Shown here piece after piece: positions 41,495-50,651 of a stretch of DNA of 64,000 nucleotides; the stretch's first letter is position 1; every line of letters begins with the position of its first letter. Origin of the DNA: Pseudonocardia nematodicida (GTDB lineage: Bacteria > Actinomycetota > Actinomycetes > Mycobacteriales > Pseudonocardiaceae); assembly GCF_040105385.1 (NCBI RefSeq), contig NZ_JBEDNQ010000001.1, positions 620,001-684,000 of the forward strand. Reading direction: 5' to 3'. The position numbers were made by a program, and so were the translations under genes. The notes beneath the pieces were generated by a model. That model searched no databases and was not told the DNA's origin. It was given only the letters and a program-made list of their open reading frames with translations.

Positions 41495-41640
41495 CGGCAC
41501 AGCGGCCGGTCGGCACAGCGGCCTGTCAGCACAGCGGCCTGTCAGCACAGCGGCCTGTCAGCACAGCGGCCGACCGGCACAGCGGCCGACCGGCACAGCG
41601 GCCGGTCGGCACAGCAGGACTGTCGGCACGGCAGGCCGGT
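41495..41640. repeat. 16-bp tandem repeat between ureD and ligB
   Basis: About nine units of 16-17 bases with the core GGCACAGCGGCC; ends vary as CCGGT, CCTGT or CCGAC. Early and late units are partly complementary (CGACCGGC at 41571-41578 with GCCGGTCG at 41601-41608), so the array can also fold. The last base belongs to the convergent ligB stop codon. It occupies the whole convergent gap and may replace an ordinary terminator. Confidence 0.8.
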
Positions 41641-42491
41641 CAGCCCGCCGGGGTGTTGTCCAGCAGTGCCATGCCGGCCGCCGTGTTCGACGCCGGGACG
41701 TGATAGGCCGTGTGCACGGTGCGCACCCGCTCGTTCATCGCACCGCGCATGATCAGCCACATGATCAGCTCGATGCCCTCGGACCCGGCCCGGCGGATGA
41801 AGTCGTCGCGCCCGAGCGCGGCGAGCGCGGCCGGGTCCCGGTCGATCGCGTCCAGGAACATGTGGTCGAACTCGGAGTTGATGAAGCCCGCGCGGCTCCC
41901 GGCGAGCTGGTGCGACATCCCGCCGGTGCCCAGGATCCCCACCGTCCGGGCCCCGTCGAAGGACCGCACCGCCCGCCCGATCGCCTGTCCCAGCGCCCAG
42001 CACCGGGCGGCCGTCGGCTGCGGGTAGTGGATGACGTTGACCAGGATCGGCACCACCGGGCACGGCCACGCCTCCCCCGGGTCGGGCGTCCAGACCGACA
42101 GCGGCACGGTCAGCCCGTGGTCCACGTCGAGGTGCGCGAACACGGTCAGGTCGAAGCCGTCGTCGACGAGTGCCTGCAGCAGGTGCAGCGAGAGCTCCGG
42201 GGCGCCGATCACATCCGGGACCGGGCGCGGTCCCCAGCCCTCGTCGGCCACCTCGTAGCGGTCGGCGGTGCCCAGACCGAACGTGGGGACCGCGGCGGGG
42301 TCGAGGCCGTTCGCGTGGTCGTTGTAGATCACGATCGCGACGTCCGGTGTCCGGTCGGCCAGCCAGGCCCGGGCCGGGCCGTAGCCGTCGAACAGCGGTT
42401 TCCACGCCGGTGTCCCGGTCAGGTCACGGTCCATCGCCGCCCCGATCGACGGCACGTGCGAGGTCGCCAGGCCCCAGATCACCTCAGCCAT
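41640..42491 (-). CDS. ligB: Protocatechuate 4,5-dioxygenase-type beta subunit (LigB family)
   Basis: 283 aa catalytic subunit of a class III extradiol dioxygenase, which opens catechol-type rings beside the hydroxyls with Fe(II) and O2. Candidate iron ligands are His12 (ATSHVPSIG) and His59 (YNDHANGLD), close to H12/H61 of Sphingobium LigB, with a Glu in the EGIELIMW region. The start overlaps the ligA stop by 8 bases. Protocatechuate or gallate is the likely substrate class, supported by a GalB-like hydratase at the head of the same operon. It is the last gene of the 16-gene unit. Confidence 0.85.
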   Translation of the reverse strand: MAEVIWGLATSHVPSIGAAMDRDLTGTPAWKPLFDGYGPARAWLADRTPDVAIVIYNDHANGLDPAAVPTFGLGTADRYEVADEGWGPRPVPDVIGAPELSLHLLQALVDDGFDLTVFAHLDVDHGLTVPLSVWTPDPGEAWPCPVVPILVNVIHYPQPTAARCWALGQAIGRAVRSFDGARTVGILGTGGMSHQLAGSRAGFINSEFDHMFLDAIDRDPAALAALGRDDFIRRAGSEGIELIMWLIMRGAMNERVRTVHTAYHVPASNTAAGMALLDNTPAG

Positions 42492-42861
42492 CGGAACGCC
42501 CCCCGGACCGCAGCTGCGCGGTGAACTCGGCCTCGCCGAGACCGGTGAAGACTCCGCCGAGACCCTGCATCGACACCCCGTCCATCATCGCCAGCTTGTA
42601 GACGTAGAAGATGCTCCCGCCGAGCTCGAGCATCGCCGTCCAGTCGCGGTCCAGGACGGCGCGGCGCTGCCCGGGCTCCAGCCCGAACCGGTCGCAGTAG
42701 CCGCCCTCGTCCGCGGTGAACTCCTCGCGCGCGGCCGGTGACCGCAGCGTCATGAGCATCGTGTTCAGCGGGTACCCGCGCCGGCTGGTGGCGCCGTCGA
42801 ACACGTAGGTGCGCGGCCGGTCCAGCACACCGTCCCGGCCGGTGATGTCGTCGTCGGTCAT
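42484..42861 (-). CDS. ligA: Protocatechuate 4,5-dioxygenase-type alpha subunit (LigA family)
   Basis: 125 aa small subunit that covers the active site of LigB. RSPAAREEFTADEGGYCDRFGL and VLDRDWTAMLELGGSIFYVYKLA are typical LigA sequences; GVSMQGLGG near the end is also conserved. GAAGG lies 6 bases before ATG 42861; an in-frame GTG directly before it is possible. The tight overlap with ligB supports a 1:1 complex. Confidence 0.88.
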   Translation of the reverse strand: MTDDDITGRDGVLDRPRTYVFDGATSRRGYPLNTMLMTLRSPAAREEFTADEGGYCDRFGLEPGQRRAVLDRDWTAMLELGGSIFYVYKLAMMDGVSMQGLGGVFTGLGEAEFTAQLRSGGRSDG

Positions 42862-42884
42862 CACGATCCTTCCCCTCGACACGT

Positions 42885-44174
42885 TCACGGTCGTCGACCT
42901 CGTCCCGCGGGCTCCGCCGCGGCCCGGGCCGGGTCCGGTGCCCGGCCGGGCCGGGGCAGCAGTACGAAGGCCAGCGTCCCGGCGGCGGTGACCGCGGCCA
43001 GCGCGAGCATCGCCGCCGGGTAGCCGCCCGGCCCCGCCTCGACCGCCGTCACCAGCAGCGGACCGGTCACGAGCCCCAGCGACACGAACCCCATCGACCA
43101 GCCCATGATGGCGCCGAACGAGGCGAGTCCGAAGTAGTCGGCGCGCAGGGTCGTCATCACCGGCCCGCGCAGCCCCCAGGCGAGCCCGTGCACGACGGCG
43201 GCCCCGAACAGGGCCGCCGGCGCCGACACGGTCGCCAGTGCCACCAGGACGACCACCTGCACGGACATCGCGCCGGCGGCGACGAACCGGGTGTCCAGCC
43301 GGTCCCCGACCAGGCCGATCAGCACCTGCCCGGCGAGCTGGGCCACCGACATCGCGGCCACCGCCATCCCGGCCAGCGTGAGCGACAGGTCGTGGTGGTG
43401 GATGAGCAGCGGGACCAGGTGCAGGTTGACCGCGCTCACCACCACCAGCGCGGACCCGTGCCCCGCCACGAGCAGCCAGAACGCCCGGGTCCGCAGCGCG
43501 GACCGCAGGCTGAGCCCGCCGTCGTCCGGTCCGGCGGGCGCCGGTGCGGGCGCGATCGCCGGCTCGTCGGCGACGCACGCCCGTGGCCGCTCCCCACGGG
43601 CCGGTGGTCGCGACGGCAGCACCGAGCCGGCGACGAGACCGACCCCGGCCAGCACGGCGGCGACCAGCAGGAACGTCGTCCGCCAGCCCAGCGACTCCAG
43701 GGCCAGCACGACCAGCGGGACAGCCAGCCCGCCCAGCGCGACGCCGCTGGGCAGCAGGCCCAGCGCCAGCGTCCGGCGTTCCGGCAGGGCCTGCACCACC
43801 GCCACGGTGAGCGGCATGATCCCGCAGGCCGAGCACCCGAGCGCGATCACGACGACCGCACCGAGGAACTGCCCCTCGCCGCCGGCCAGCGCGGCCAGCA
43901 CGAACCCGGACGCGGCCAGCACCGATCCGCACGCCGCGACGGCGCGGGTCCCGACCCGGTCGCAGCACCAGCCCGTCAGCGGCGCGACGAACCCGTTGCC
44001 CAGCTGAACGATCGCGTAGCCCAGCGCCACGACGCCGACCGCCCAGCCGGTGTCGGCGGTGACCTCGACCAGGTAGGCGCCGAACGCCGCCATGATCAGA
44101 CCGTTCTGGACGGTGAGCAGCGTGGCGCCGCCGCCGACCACCCACCAGCCACCGCGTGGCGTGCCGATCCTCAT
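42885..44174 (-). CDS. MFS transporter
   Basis: 429 aa with about 12 hydrophobic helices in two halves, divided by a long hydrophilic loop rich in Pro and Ala (PSRPPARGERPRACVADEPAI). GWCCDRVGTRAV after helix 2 is the MFS loop motif. It resembles monocarboxylate/oxalate-type MFS carriers. Within a catabolic operon it likely moves an aromatic acid or an intermediate across the membrane. ATG 44174 overlaps the CoA-ligase stop by 4 bases. Confidence 0.8.
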   Translation of the reverse strand: MRIGTPRGGWWVVGGGATLLTVQNGLIMAAFGAYLVEVTADTGWAVGVVALGYAIVQLGNGFVAPLTGWCCDRVGTRAVAACGSVLAASGFVLAALAGGEGQFLGAVVVIALGCSACGIMPLTVAVVQALPERRTLALGLLPSGVALGGLAVPLVVLALESLGWRTTFLLVAAVLAGVGLVAGSVLPSRPPARGERPRACVADEPAIAPAPAPAGPDDGGLSLRSALRTRAFWLLVAGHGSALVVVSAVNLHLVPLLIHHHDLSLTLAGMAVAAMSVAQLAGQVLIGLVGDRLDTRFVAAGAMSVQVVVLVALATVSAPAALFGAAVVHGLAWGLRGPVMTTLRADYFGLASFGAIMGWSMGFVSLGLVTGPLLVTAVEAGPGGYPAAMLALAAVTAAGTLAFVLLPRPGRAPDPARAAAEPAGRGRRP

Positions 44175-45784
44175 CGCACCGGCGACTCCCGTCCGGCCAG
44201 GTGCGAGCGGGCCCACCGCAGGTCGGCCTTGCCGGTGACCAGCCGGGGGACCTCGTCCACGATCGCGATCCGGCGCGGCTTCTTGTACCCGGCCAGCTGG
44301 GTGCCGACGTGCGCGGCGAGCTCGTCCGCGCCGGCCCGGGCGCCCGCGACGAGCGAGACGACCGCCCCGACCGTCGTCCCCCAGCGCTCGTCGGGCACGC
44401 CGACCACGACGGCGTCGCGGACCCCGGGGTGGGTGCGCAGGGCCAGCTCCACCTCGTCGGCGAACACCTTCTCCCCGCCGGTGTTGATGACCTGGTTGCC
44501 CCGGCCGAGCAGCCGCAGCCGCCCGTCGGCGCCGAGCCGCGCCATGTCGCCCGGCACCGACCAGCGCACCCCGTCGAGGTCCCGGAACGCGTCCGCGGTG
44601 CGGTCCGGGTCGCCCTCGTAGCCAGCGCCCGGGACCACCGGGGCGGCGAGCAGCCCGATCTCGTCCGAGCCGGGGGGCACGTCCCGGCCGGCGGGGTCGA
44701 GGAGCCGTGCGCCGGGGGCCAGGGTGAAGGTGCCCACCTCGTCGTCCGGGGTCTCGCGGGTGACGCGCGCGTGCGCGTACACCCCGCCCTCGGAGGCGGC
44801 GATGGTGTCCATCAGGGTCACGTCGGCGTGCGCGAGCAGCCGGCGCTTGACCGGCGGGGTCCACACCGCGCCGATGCTGCGGATCCGCCGCAGCCGCCCG
44901 ATCCCGGGGTCCCGGCCCTCGGCGGCGGCGGAGTCCAGGGCGTCGAGCAGCCGCAGGGCGAAGGCGTCACCGACGATGGTGAGGTCGGTGACGCCGTGCC
45001 GGGCGAGCGCGGCGAGCAGGTCCTCCCCCTCGGTCCGCCGGTCCGGCAGCAGGGCCAGCGGCGTGCCGACGCACAGCGCGCCCAGCGCCGAGTAGATGCC
45101 GGTCCCGTGCATGAGCGGCGACGCCGGCAGGTGCACCAGGCCGTCCGGGCCGAACGGGTCCCGGGCCAGCGCCGCGCGCAGCGCCGCGTCCGGGCCGATC
45201 GCGTCGACGTCGATGCCGAGGGTGCCGAAGCCGCCGGACCACGCCGCCTCCAGCCGTTCCGACTGGCGGCCGAGGACGGCCTTCGGGTAGCCGGTCGTGC
45301 CGCCGGTGTAGAGCACCCACTCGGCGTCGGCGCGCTGCCGCCGCGGGAGCCGCCGCGCGGCGGCGACCTCCGGGCCGAACCCGCCGGCCGGGTCGACGGT
45401 GACGACGACGCCGGCACCGGCCTCGGTCACCGCCGGCACGACGTCGGGGTCGGCGACCGCGCCCCGGGCGCCGGATCCGGTCAGGACGTGGGCCATCTCC
45501 GCGGGCCGGTACCGGTAGTTGACGTTGATCGGGGTGGCGCCGAGCTTGAGCACGGCCATCAGCGCGGCGACGTAGTCGGGCGAGTTCCGGGCCGCCAGCC
45601 CGAACCGCTGCCCCGGCCGCACCCCCGCCCGGTCGAGGTACCCGGCCAGCCGGTCGGCGGACTCGTCGAGCTGCGCCCAGGTGACCGTGCGGTCGCCGCA
45701 GAGGATCGCCGGACGCCGCGGGGCCAGCGCGGTGATCCGCTCGAACCAGGTCGCGAAGTCCTCGATCCGTTCCGCGCCGGTCAC
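44171..45784 (-). CDS. Acyl-CoA synthetase / aryl-CoA ligase (FadD-like)
   Basis: 537 aa adenylate-forming enzyme. The P-loop YTGGTTGYPK, the central ASEGGVYAH region and the hinge GRGNQVINTGGEKVFADEVE are present; the C-terminal catalytic lysine lies in VTGKADLRWA. It would make CoA thioesters from a carboxylic acid with ATP. The neighbours acyl-CoA dehydrogenase, MaoC hydratase and SDR form a beta-oxidation set with it, pointing to side-chain shortening of an aryl-alkanoic or cinnamic-type acid (inference). GTG start, 4-base overlaps on both sides. Confidence 0.87.
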   Translation of the reverse strand: MTGAERIEDFATWFERITALAPRRPAILCGDRTVTWAQLDESADRLAGYLDRAGVRPGQRFGLAARNSPDYVAALMAVLKLGATPINVNYRYRPAEMAHVLTGSGARGAVADPDVVPAVTEAGAGVVVTVDPAGGFGPEVAAARRLPRRQRADAEWVLYTGGTTGYPKAVLGRQSERLEAAWSGGFGTLGIDVDAIGPDAALRAALARDPFGPDGLVHLPASPLMHGTGIYSALGALCVGTPLALLPDRRTEGEDLLAALARHGVTDLTIVGDAFALRLLDALDSAAAEGRDPGIGRLRRIRSIGAVWTPPVKRRLLAHADVTLMDTIAASEGGVYAHARVTRETPDDEVGTFTLAPGARLLDPAGRDVPPGSDEIGLLAAPVVPGAGYEGDPDRTADAFRDLDGVRWSVPGDMARLGADGRLRLLGRGNQVINTGGEKVFADEVELALRTHPGVRDAVVVGVPDERWGTTVGAVVSLVAGARAGADELAAHVGTQLAGYKKPRRIAIVDEVPRLVTGKADLRWARSHLAGRESPVR

Positions 45785-46692
45785 ACCGGCTCGATCCCGA
45801 ACAGGCGCGCGGCGTTGCCGAGCATGATGCCCGGCTTCACGGTGTCCCGGATGTCGGTCTTCTCCAGGTCCGCGCACCAGCGTTCCGGGGAGAACAGCGG
45901 GTAGTCGGTCCCGAACAGCACCTTGTGCTTGAGCAGCGTGTTCGCGTACTGGACGAGCTGGGCGGGCCAGTACTTCGGCGACCAGCCGGACAGGTCGATG
46001 TGGACCTGGGCCTTGTGGGTGGCGATCGCGAGCGCGACGTCCTGCCACGGGAACGACGGGTGCGCCATCACGATCGGCATCTCCGGGAAGTCCGCGGCGA
46101 CGTCGTCGAGGTAGAGCGGGTCGGAGTACTTCAGCCGGATCCCGCCACCACCGGGTGTCCCCGCGCCGACGCCGTTCTGTCCGGTGTGGAACAACGCGGG
46201 CAGCCCGTACTCGGCCAGCACCTCGTAGATCGGGTAGGCGGTCCGGTCGTTCGGGTAGAACTCCTGGACGCTCGGGTGGAACTTGAACCCGCGCATCCCG
46301 TAGGTCTCGATCAGCCGGCGGGCGATCGCGGCGCCGCCCTTGCCGCGCAGCGGGTGCACGCTGCCGAACGGGATGATCGCGTCCCGGTGCTCGGCGGCCA
46401 GCTCGCCGATCTCCTCGTTGGTCGGGGCGTGCTCGGACGGCTCGCCGAGCGAGTCGATCGTGAAGCACACCGCGGCCATCCGGCGTTCCCGGTAGTACGC
46501 GGCCAGGCCCGGCAGGTCGGCGCCGACGACGTCGGAGCGGAAGTGCTCCTGCATCTGCGCCATCCGGGCGGTGCCCTCCGCGGACTGCGCGTAGCGGGTG
46601 GAGAAGTGCACGTGGGTGTGCACGTCGATGGCCACCAGGTCCGCCGCCGCCAGCGCGGCGTTGCCGGCCGCGACGATCTCCGCGGCGCTCAC
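45781..46692 (-). CDS. Amidohydrolase_2-family (ACMSD-like) metal hydrolase/decarboxylase
   Basis: 303 aa. The metal-site HxH is in AIDVHTHVHFS near residue 24; MRGFKFHPSVQEFYPND, ALFHTGQNGVG, IVMAHPSFPWQD and LFGTDYPLFSPERW are the expected barrel-strand motifs. The family includes ACMSD-type decarboxylases, LigI (pyrone-dicarboxylate lactonase) and LigJ. A lactonase or decarboxylase step after ring cleavage would suit the operon, but nothing decides which. GTG 46692 overlaps the SDR stop. Confidence 0.78.
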   Translation of the reverse strand: MSAAEIVAAGNAALAAADLVAIDVHTHVHFSTRYAQSAEGTARMAQMQEHFRSDVVGADLPGLAAYYRERRMAAVCFTIDSLGEPSEHAPTNEEIGELAAEHRDAIIPFGSVHPLRGKGGAAIARRLIETYGMRGFKFHPSVQEFYPNDRTAYPIYEVLAEYGLPALFHTGQNGVGAGTPGGGGIRLKYSDPLYLDDVAADFPEMPIVMAHPSFPWQDVALAIATHKAQVHIDLSGWSPKYWPAQLVQYANTLLKHKVLFGTDYPLFSPERWCADLEKTDIRDTVKPGIMLGNAARLFGIEPV

Positions 46693-47588
46693 CGGGCACC
46701 CGCCGGGGCGTCCGGTGCGTAGGGCTGCAGGTGTGGCGCGAGCTGCGGGCCGAACGCCTCGGCGACCCCCTCGGGCGTCCACCCGCCCTCCCGCGACATC
46801 TCCGCGGCGACGGCGGGGTGGCTCCAGACGGTGATCCGGTCGCCGCCGACCCCGAGCGCCTGCCCGGTGACGTCGGCGGCCGCGTCGGAGAGCAGGTAGA
46901 CCAGCAGCGGGGCGACGTCCTCGGCGGTGCCCAGCCCGCTCTCCCGCAGGTGCGCGGGCACCGGTTCGCCGCGCTCGACGGCGGCGACGGCGTCGGTCAG
47001 CGCGGGGATGGAGGCGACCATCCGGGTCAGCGCCACCGGCACCAGCGCGTTGACGGTGACCCCGATCCGGGCCGTCTCGGCGGCCAGCGTGCGGGTCATC
47101 CCGACGATGCCTGCCTTGGCGGCCGAGTAGTTGGTCTGCCCGAAGCTGGCCCGCTGCCCGGCCGGCGAGCCGACCAGTACCAGCCGGCCGCCGTCGCCCT
47201 GTTCCCGGAAGCGGGTGATCGCGGCCCGGGCGCAGGTGAACGTGCCCCGCAGGTGGGTCTCGACCACGGTGTCGAAGTCGTCGTCGGACATCTTCGCCAC
47301 GGTCCGGTCGCGCAGCACACCGGCGTTGGTGACCAGCGCGTCGAGCCGGCCGAACTCCGCCACCGCGGTCGCGACCAGCCGGTCGGCGGTCTCCGTCGGA
47401 CCGACCGGCGCGACGACGGCGACCGCCCGGCCGCCCGCCGCGACGATCTCGTCGACGACCGGGCCGGCCGCGTCGGCGTCGACGTCGTTGACCACGACCG
47501 CCGCACCCGAATCGGCCACGGCGCGGGCGTAGGCCCTCCCCAGCCCGCGACCGGCTCCGGTCACCACGATCACCTTGCCTGACAGCAC
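46689..47588 (-). CDS. SDR-family 3-hydroxyacyl-CoA dehydrogenase-like
   Basis: 299 aa NAD-dependent short-chain dehydrogenase. Cofactor motif TGAGRGLG, NAGVLRD and catalytic NYSAAKAG are present, with GSPAGQ supplying the serine. The C-terminal extension beyond a 250-aa SDR core resembles the dehydrogenase part of peroxisomal multifunctional enzyme 2, which fits its MaoC-type partner nearby. It would oxidise a 3-hydroxyacyl-CoA. GTG 47588; 13 bases separate it from the acyl-CoA dehydrogenase stop. Confidence 0.83.
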   Translation of the reverse strand: MLSGKVIVVTGAGRGLGRAYARAVADSGAAVVVNDVDADAAGPVVDEIVAAGGRAVAVVAPVGPTETADRLVATAVAEFGRLDALVTNAGVLRDRTVAKMSDDDFDTVVETHLRGTFTCARAAITRFREQGDGGRLVLVGSPAGQRASFGQTNYSAAKAGIVGMTRTLAAETARIGVTVNALVPVALTRMVASIPALTDAVAAVERGEPVPAHLRESGLGTAEDVAPLLVYLLSDAAADVTGQALGVGGDRITVWSHPAVAAEMSREGGWTPEGVAEAFGPQLAPHLQPYAPDAPAGAR

Positions 47589-47601
47589 GTCCGTTCCCCC
47601 T

Positions 47602-48756
47602 TCAGTCGCCGATGACGCCCAGGGCCACGTGGCCCCGCAGCAGGTTGCGCGCGATGGTGCGGCGCTGGATCTCGTCGGTGCCCTCGTAGATGCGCAGCAC
47701 CCGCAGCTCCCGGTACCAGCGCTCGATCGGCAGCTCGCGGGTGTAGCCCATCCCGCCGTGGATCTGCAGCACCCGGTCGACCACCCGGTTCGCGGTCTCC
47801 GCGCCGTGCAGCTTCGCGATGGCGGTGGCGTGCCGGGCGTCGCGGCCGGTCTGGGCCTGCCAGGCCGCGTGCAGGGTCAGCCACTTCGTGGCCTCCAGCT
47901 CGACCTGGCTGTCCGCGATCTGCCACTGGATCGCCTGGTACTCGGCGATCGGGTGGCCCATCGACTCCCGGGTCGACGCGTGCGCGCACGCCATGCCGAG
48001 CAGTCGCTCTCCGGCGCCGACCGCGCGGGCCGGGATCACGTAGCGGCCCTGCCCGATCCAGGACAGCGCGAGCTCCAGCCCGCCACCGACCTCACCGAGC
48101 ACCGCATCGGCGGGCACCCGCACGCCGTCGAACACCACCGACGCGCACGACCACTCGCCCATCGTCGGGATCGGGGTGGAGGTCCAGCCGCGGTCCCGGT
48201 CGACCAGGAAGGCCGTCACCCCCTCGTCGGCGCGGGCGAACAGGATGGCGAAGTCCGCCGCGTCACCGCCGGTGATGAACGTCTTCTCGCCGTCGAGCAG
48301 CCAGTCGGCACCGTCGCGGCGGGCCCGGGTGCGGATGTTGCGGGCGTCGGAGCCCGCGCCCGGTTCGGTCAGCGCGAAGCAGGACCGGCGCTCCCCCGCG
48401 ATCGTCGGGAGCAGGTAGGCCTCCCGCTGCGCCGCCGAGGCCGCGAAGAGGATGTTGTCCGCGCTCCCACCGAAGCGGAACGGCACGAAGGTGCGGGCCA
48501 GCTCCATCTCCAGCACGGCGTGCATCACCGGTGCGAGCCCCATGCCGCCGTACTCGGGCGGGGTCGTGACGCCCCAGTACCCGGCGGCGCGGGCCTTCTC
48601 CTGCAACGCGGTCAGGACGCCGTCGGGCAGCGGCGGACGGCCGGCGCGCTCGTTGCGGAGCACCTCGTCCTCGAGCGGCACGACCTCGCGCGTCACGAAG
48701 GCGCGGACGGTGTCGCGGACGGCGCGCTCCTCGTCCGAGAGCGAGAAATCGATCAT
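47602..48756 (-). CDS. Acyl-CoA dehydrogenase
   Basis: 384 aa flavoenzyme introducing a 2,3-double bond into acyl-CoA. FALTEPGAGSDA and FITGGDAADFAI line the FAD/substrate site; the C-terminus has the standard LQIHGGMGYTRELPIERWYRE and catalytic-base region RIYEGTDEIQ. ATG 48756 overlaps the MaoC stop by 4 bases. First oxidation of the beta-oxidation set of this operon. Confidence 0.92.
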   Translation of the reverse strand: MIDFSLSDEERAVRDTVRAFVTREVVPLEDEVLRNERAGRPPLPDGVLTALQEKARAAGYWGVTTPPEYGGMGLAPVMHAVLEMELARTFVPFRFGGSADNILFAASAAQREAYLLPTIAGERRSCFALTEPGAGSDARNIRTRARRDGADWLLDGEKTFITGGDAADFAILFARADEGVTAFLVDRDRGWTSTPIPTMGEWSCASVVFDGVRVPADAVLGEVGGGLELALSWIGQGRYVIPARAVGAGERLLGMACAHASTRESMGHPIAEYQAIQWQIADSQVELEATKWLTLHAAWQAQTGRDARHATAIAKLHGAETANRVVDRVLQIHGGMGYTRELPIERWYRELRVLRIYEGTDEIQRRTIARNLLRGHVALGVIGD

Positions 48757-49592
48757 GCGGCGACCGTCGCCCGGCCGCGGTCGAGGACCACGGTGCCGTC
48801 GTCGAGCCGGGTGCGGAACAGGACCTGGTTCCCGTCCCGCCACGCCTCGGTGGTCAGCGACTGCCCGGGCAGCACCGTCGCGCTGAACCGGCCGGACATC
48901 GCCGTGAGCCGGGACGGGTCGTCGTCGACCAGGCGCAGCAGCGCCCTGCCTGCCACGCCGTAGGTGCAGAGGCCGTGCAGGATCGGCGTGTCGAAGCCGG
49001 CGCGGCGGGCGAACTCCGGGTCGGAGTGCAGCGGGTTGCGGTCGCCGCTGAGCCGGTAGAGCAGGGCCTGCTCGGGCCGTGTCCGGTGGGTGGCGACGAC
49101 GTCCGGCTCCCGGTCCGGGGCCGGCCACTCCTCCCGCGGCCCGCGCTCGCCGCCGAACCCGCCCTCGCCGCGGACGAACACGGCACTGCGGTTGGTCGCC
49201 AGCGGCGACCCGTCCTCCAGCACCGCCTCGGAGACCATCACCACGAGCGCCCCGCTGCCCTTGTCGTGGATCGCATCGACCCGCGCGGTGGCGGTCACCG
49301 TGCCGGACACCGGCACCGGCCGGTGCAGGGTGACGGACTGCTCGGCGTGCACGATCGCCGACGGGTCGATCTCGCCGAACGAGGGGGCCGGGGCCTGCGA
49401 GAGGAGCACCGCGAACGTCGGCAGGACCTGCTGCGGCGCTCCGGCGCTGTTCTCGGTGGTGAAGGCGAGCTCGGCCGCCGGGTCGCCGAGGCCGGCCCCC
49501 ACCCCGATCGCGTAGAGCACGGCGTCGGTCGAGGTCCAGGTGCGGGTGCGGGGCTCCCCGGTCCGGCCCACGGCTCCGGTGTCGATCGGCAT
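48753..49592 (-). CDS. MaoC-family dehydratase / enoyl-CoA hydratase 2
   Basis: 279 aa with two hot-dog domains. The C-terminal one carries the hydratase-2 motif YRLSGDRNPLHSDPEFARRA followed by TPILHGLCTYG, with the catalytic Asp/His pair. The N-terminal half has the same fold without the motif, as in eukaryotic-type MFE-2 hydratases. It would hydrate an enoyl-CoA to the (R)-3-hydroxyacyl-CoA used by the SDR. ATG 49592 directly abuts the ABC ATPase stop. Confidence 0.87.
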   Translation of the reverse strand: MPIDTGAVGRTGEPRTRTWTSTDAVLYAIGVGAGLGDPAAELAFTTENSAGAPQQVLPTFAVLLSQAPAPSFGEIDPSAIVHAEQSVTLHRPVPVSGTVTATARVDAIHDKGSGALVVMVSEAVLEDGSPLATNRSAVFVRGEGGFGGERGPREEWPAPDREPDVVATHRTRPEQALLYRLSGDRNPLHSDPEFARRAGFDTPILHGLCTYGVAGRALLRLVDDDPSRLTAMSGRFSATVLPGQSLTTEAWRDGNQVLFRTRLDDGTVVLDRGRATVAA

Positions 49593-50651
49593 TCAGAGTC
49601 CTTTCTCGGCGGACGACGCGACGGCGGACGCGGCTCCGGTGTCCGGGTCGACCAGCGGGTGGTGGCAGGCGACGCGGGTGCCCGGCCGCACCTCGCGCAG
49701 CTGCGGCTCCTCGGCCGCGCAGCGCTCGGTCGCCAGCGGGCAGCGGGTCCGGAACCGGCACCCGCTCGGCGGGTCCAGCGGGGACGGGATCTCGCCGCCG
49801 GCCCGGTCGGCCTCGGTCGGGTCGACCTGCGCCGCCGTGTCCAGGGACGGGATCGACGACGCCAGCAGCCGGGTGTAGGGATGCGCGGGCCGGTCGAAGA
49901 CGGTGGTCGCCTCGCCGATCTCGCAGATCCGCCCCAGGTACATCACCGCGACCCGGTCGCTGATGTTGCGCACCACCCCGAGGTCGTGCGCGATGAAGAC
50001 CAGGGTGAGCCCGTACCGGGCCTTCATGTCCTCCAGCAGGTTGAGGATCTGGGCCTGGACCGAGACGTCGAGTGCGGAGACCGGCTCGTCGCAGATCAGC
50101 ACCTCGGGTTCCAGCACCAGCGCCCGGGCGATGGACACCCGCTGGCACTGCCCGCCGGAGAACTGGTGCGGACGACGGTCGCCGACCTGGTCCGGGTCGA
50201 GCCCGACCGCCTCGAGCACCTCGGGCACGAGCCGCTCGCGCTCGTCGCCGCGCCCCCACACCGCGAGCGGGTCGCCGACGATGTCGGTGATCCGGCGGCG
50301 CGGGTTCAGCGACGAGATCGGGTCCTGGAAGATCATCTGCAGCTTCGGGCGGACCTCCCGCAGGCCGGCGGCCGAGAGCGTCGCGAGGTCGTGCCCGTGG
50401 AAGCGGACCGATCCCGACGTCGGCCGGGGCAGCTGCATGATCGCGCGGCCGGTCGTCGACTTCCCGCAGCCGGACTCGCCGACCAGGCCGAGGGTCTCGC
50501 CGCGCCGGACGTCGAGGCTGACCCCGGAGACCGCGTGCACGGTCCGCCCGCCGCCGACCGGGAACTCGACGACGAGATCGTCGATCTGCAGCACGACCTC
50601 CTCCTGTGCCGGCTCCGCGACCGCGCGGGTGTCCGGCTCGGTCGCGGTCAC
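49593..50651 (-). CDS. Oligopeptide-type ABC transporter ATPase (OppF/DppF-like)
   Basis: 352 aa. Walker A GESGCGKST, signature SGGQCQR, Walker B VLICDEP and the switch His in IAHDLG are present. The C-terminal segment with CRFRTRCPLATERC is the oligopeptide-transporter tail. It pairs with the OppD-like ATPase of the same operon. GTG 50651 overlaps the binding-protein stop by 4 bases. Confidence 0.93.
   Translation of the reverse strand: MTATEPDTRAVAEPAQEEVVLQIDDLVVEFPVGGGRTVHAVSGVSLDVRRGETLGLVGESGCGKSTTGRAIMQLPRPTSGSVRFHGHDLATLSAAGLREVRPKLQMIFQDPISSLNPRRRITDIVGDPLAVWGRGDERERLVPEVLEAVGLDPDQVGDRRPHQFSGGQCQRVSIARALVLEPEVLICDEPVSALDVSVQAQILNLLEDMKARYGLTLVFIAHDLGVVRNISDRVAVMYLGRICEIGEATTVFDRPAHPYTRLLASSIPSLDTAAQVDPTEADRAGGEIPSPLDPPSGCRFRTRCPLATERCAAEEPQLREVRPGTRVACHHPLVDPDTGAASAVASSAEKGL

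Noticed and set aside
41495..41640. Possible CRISPR array
   Set aside because: Units are contiguous 16-mers with no unique spacers and no cas genes nearby; it is a minisatellite.
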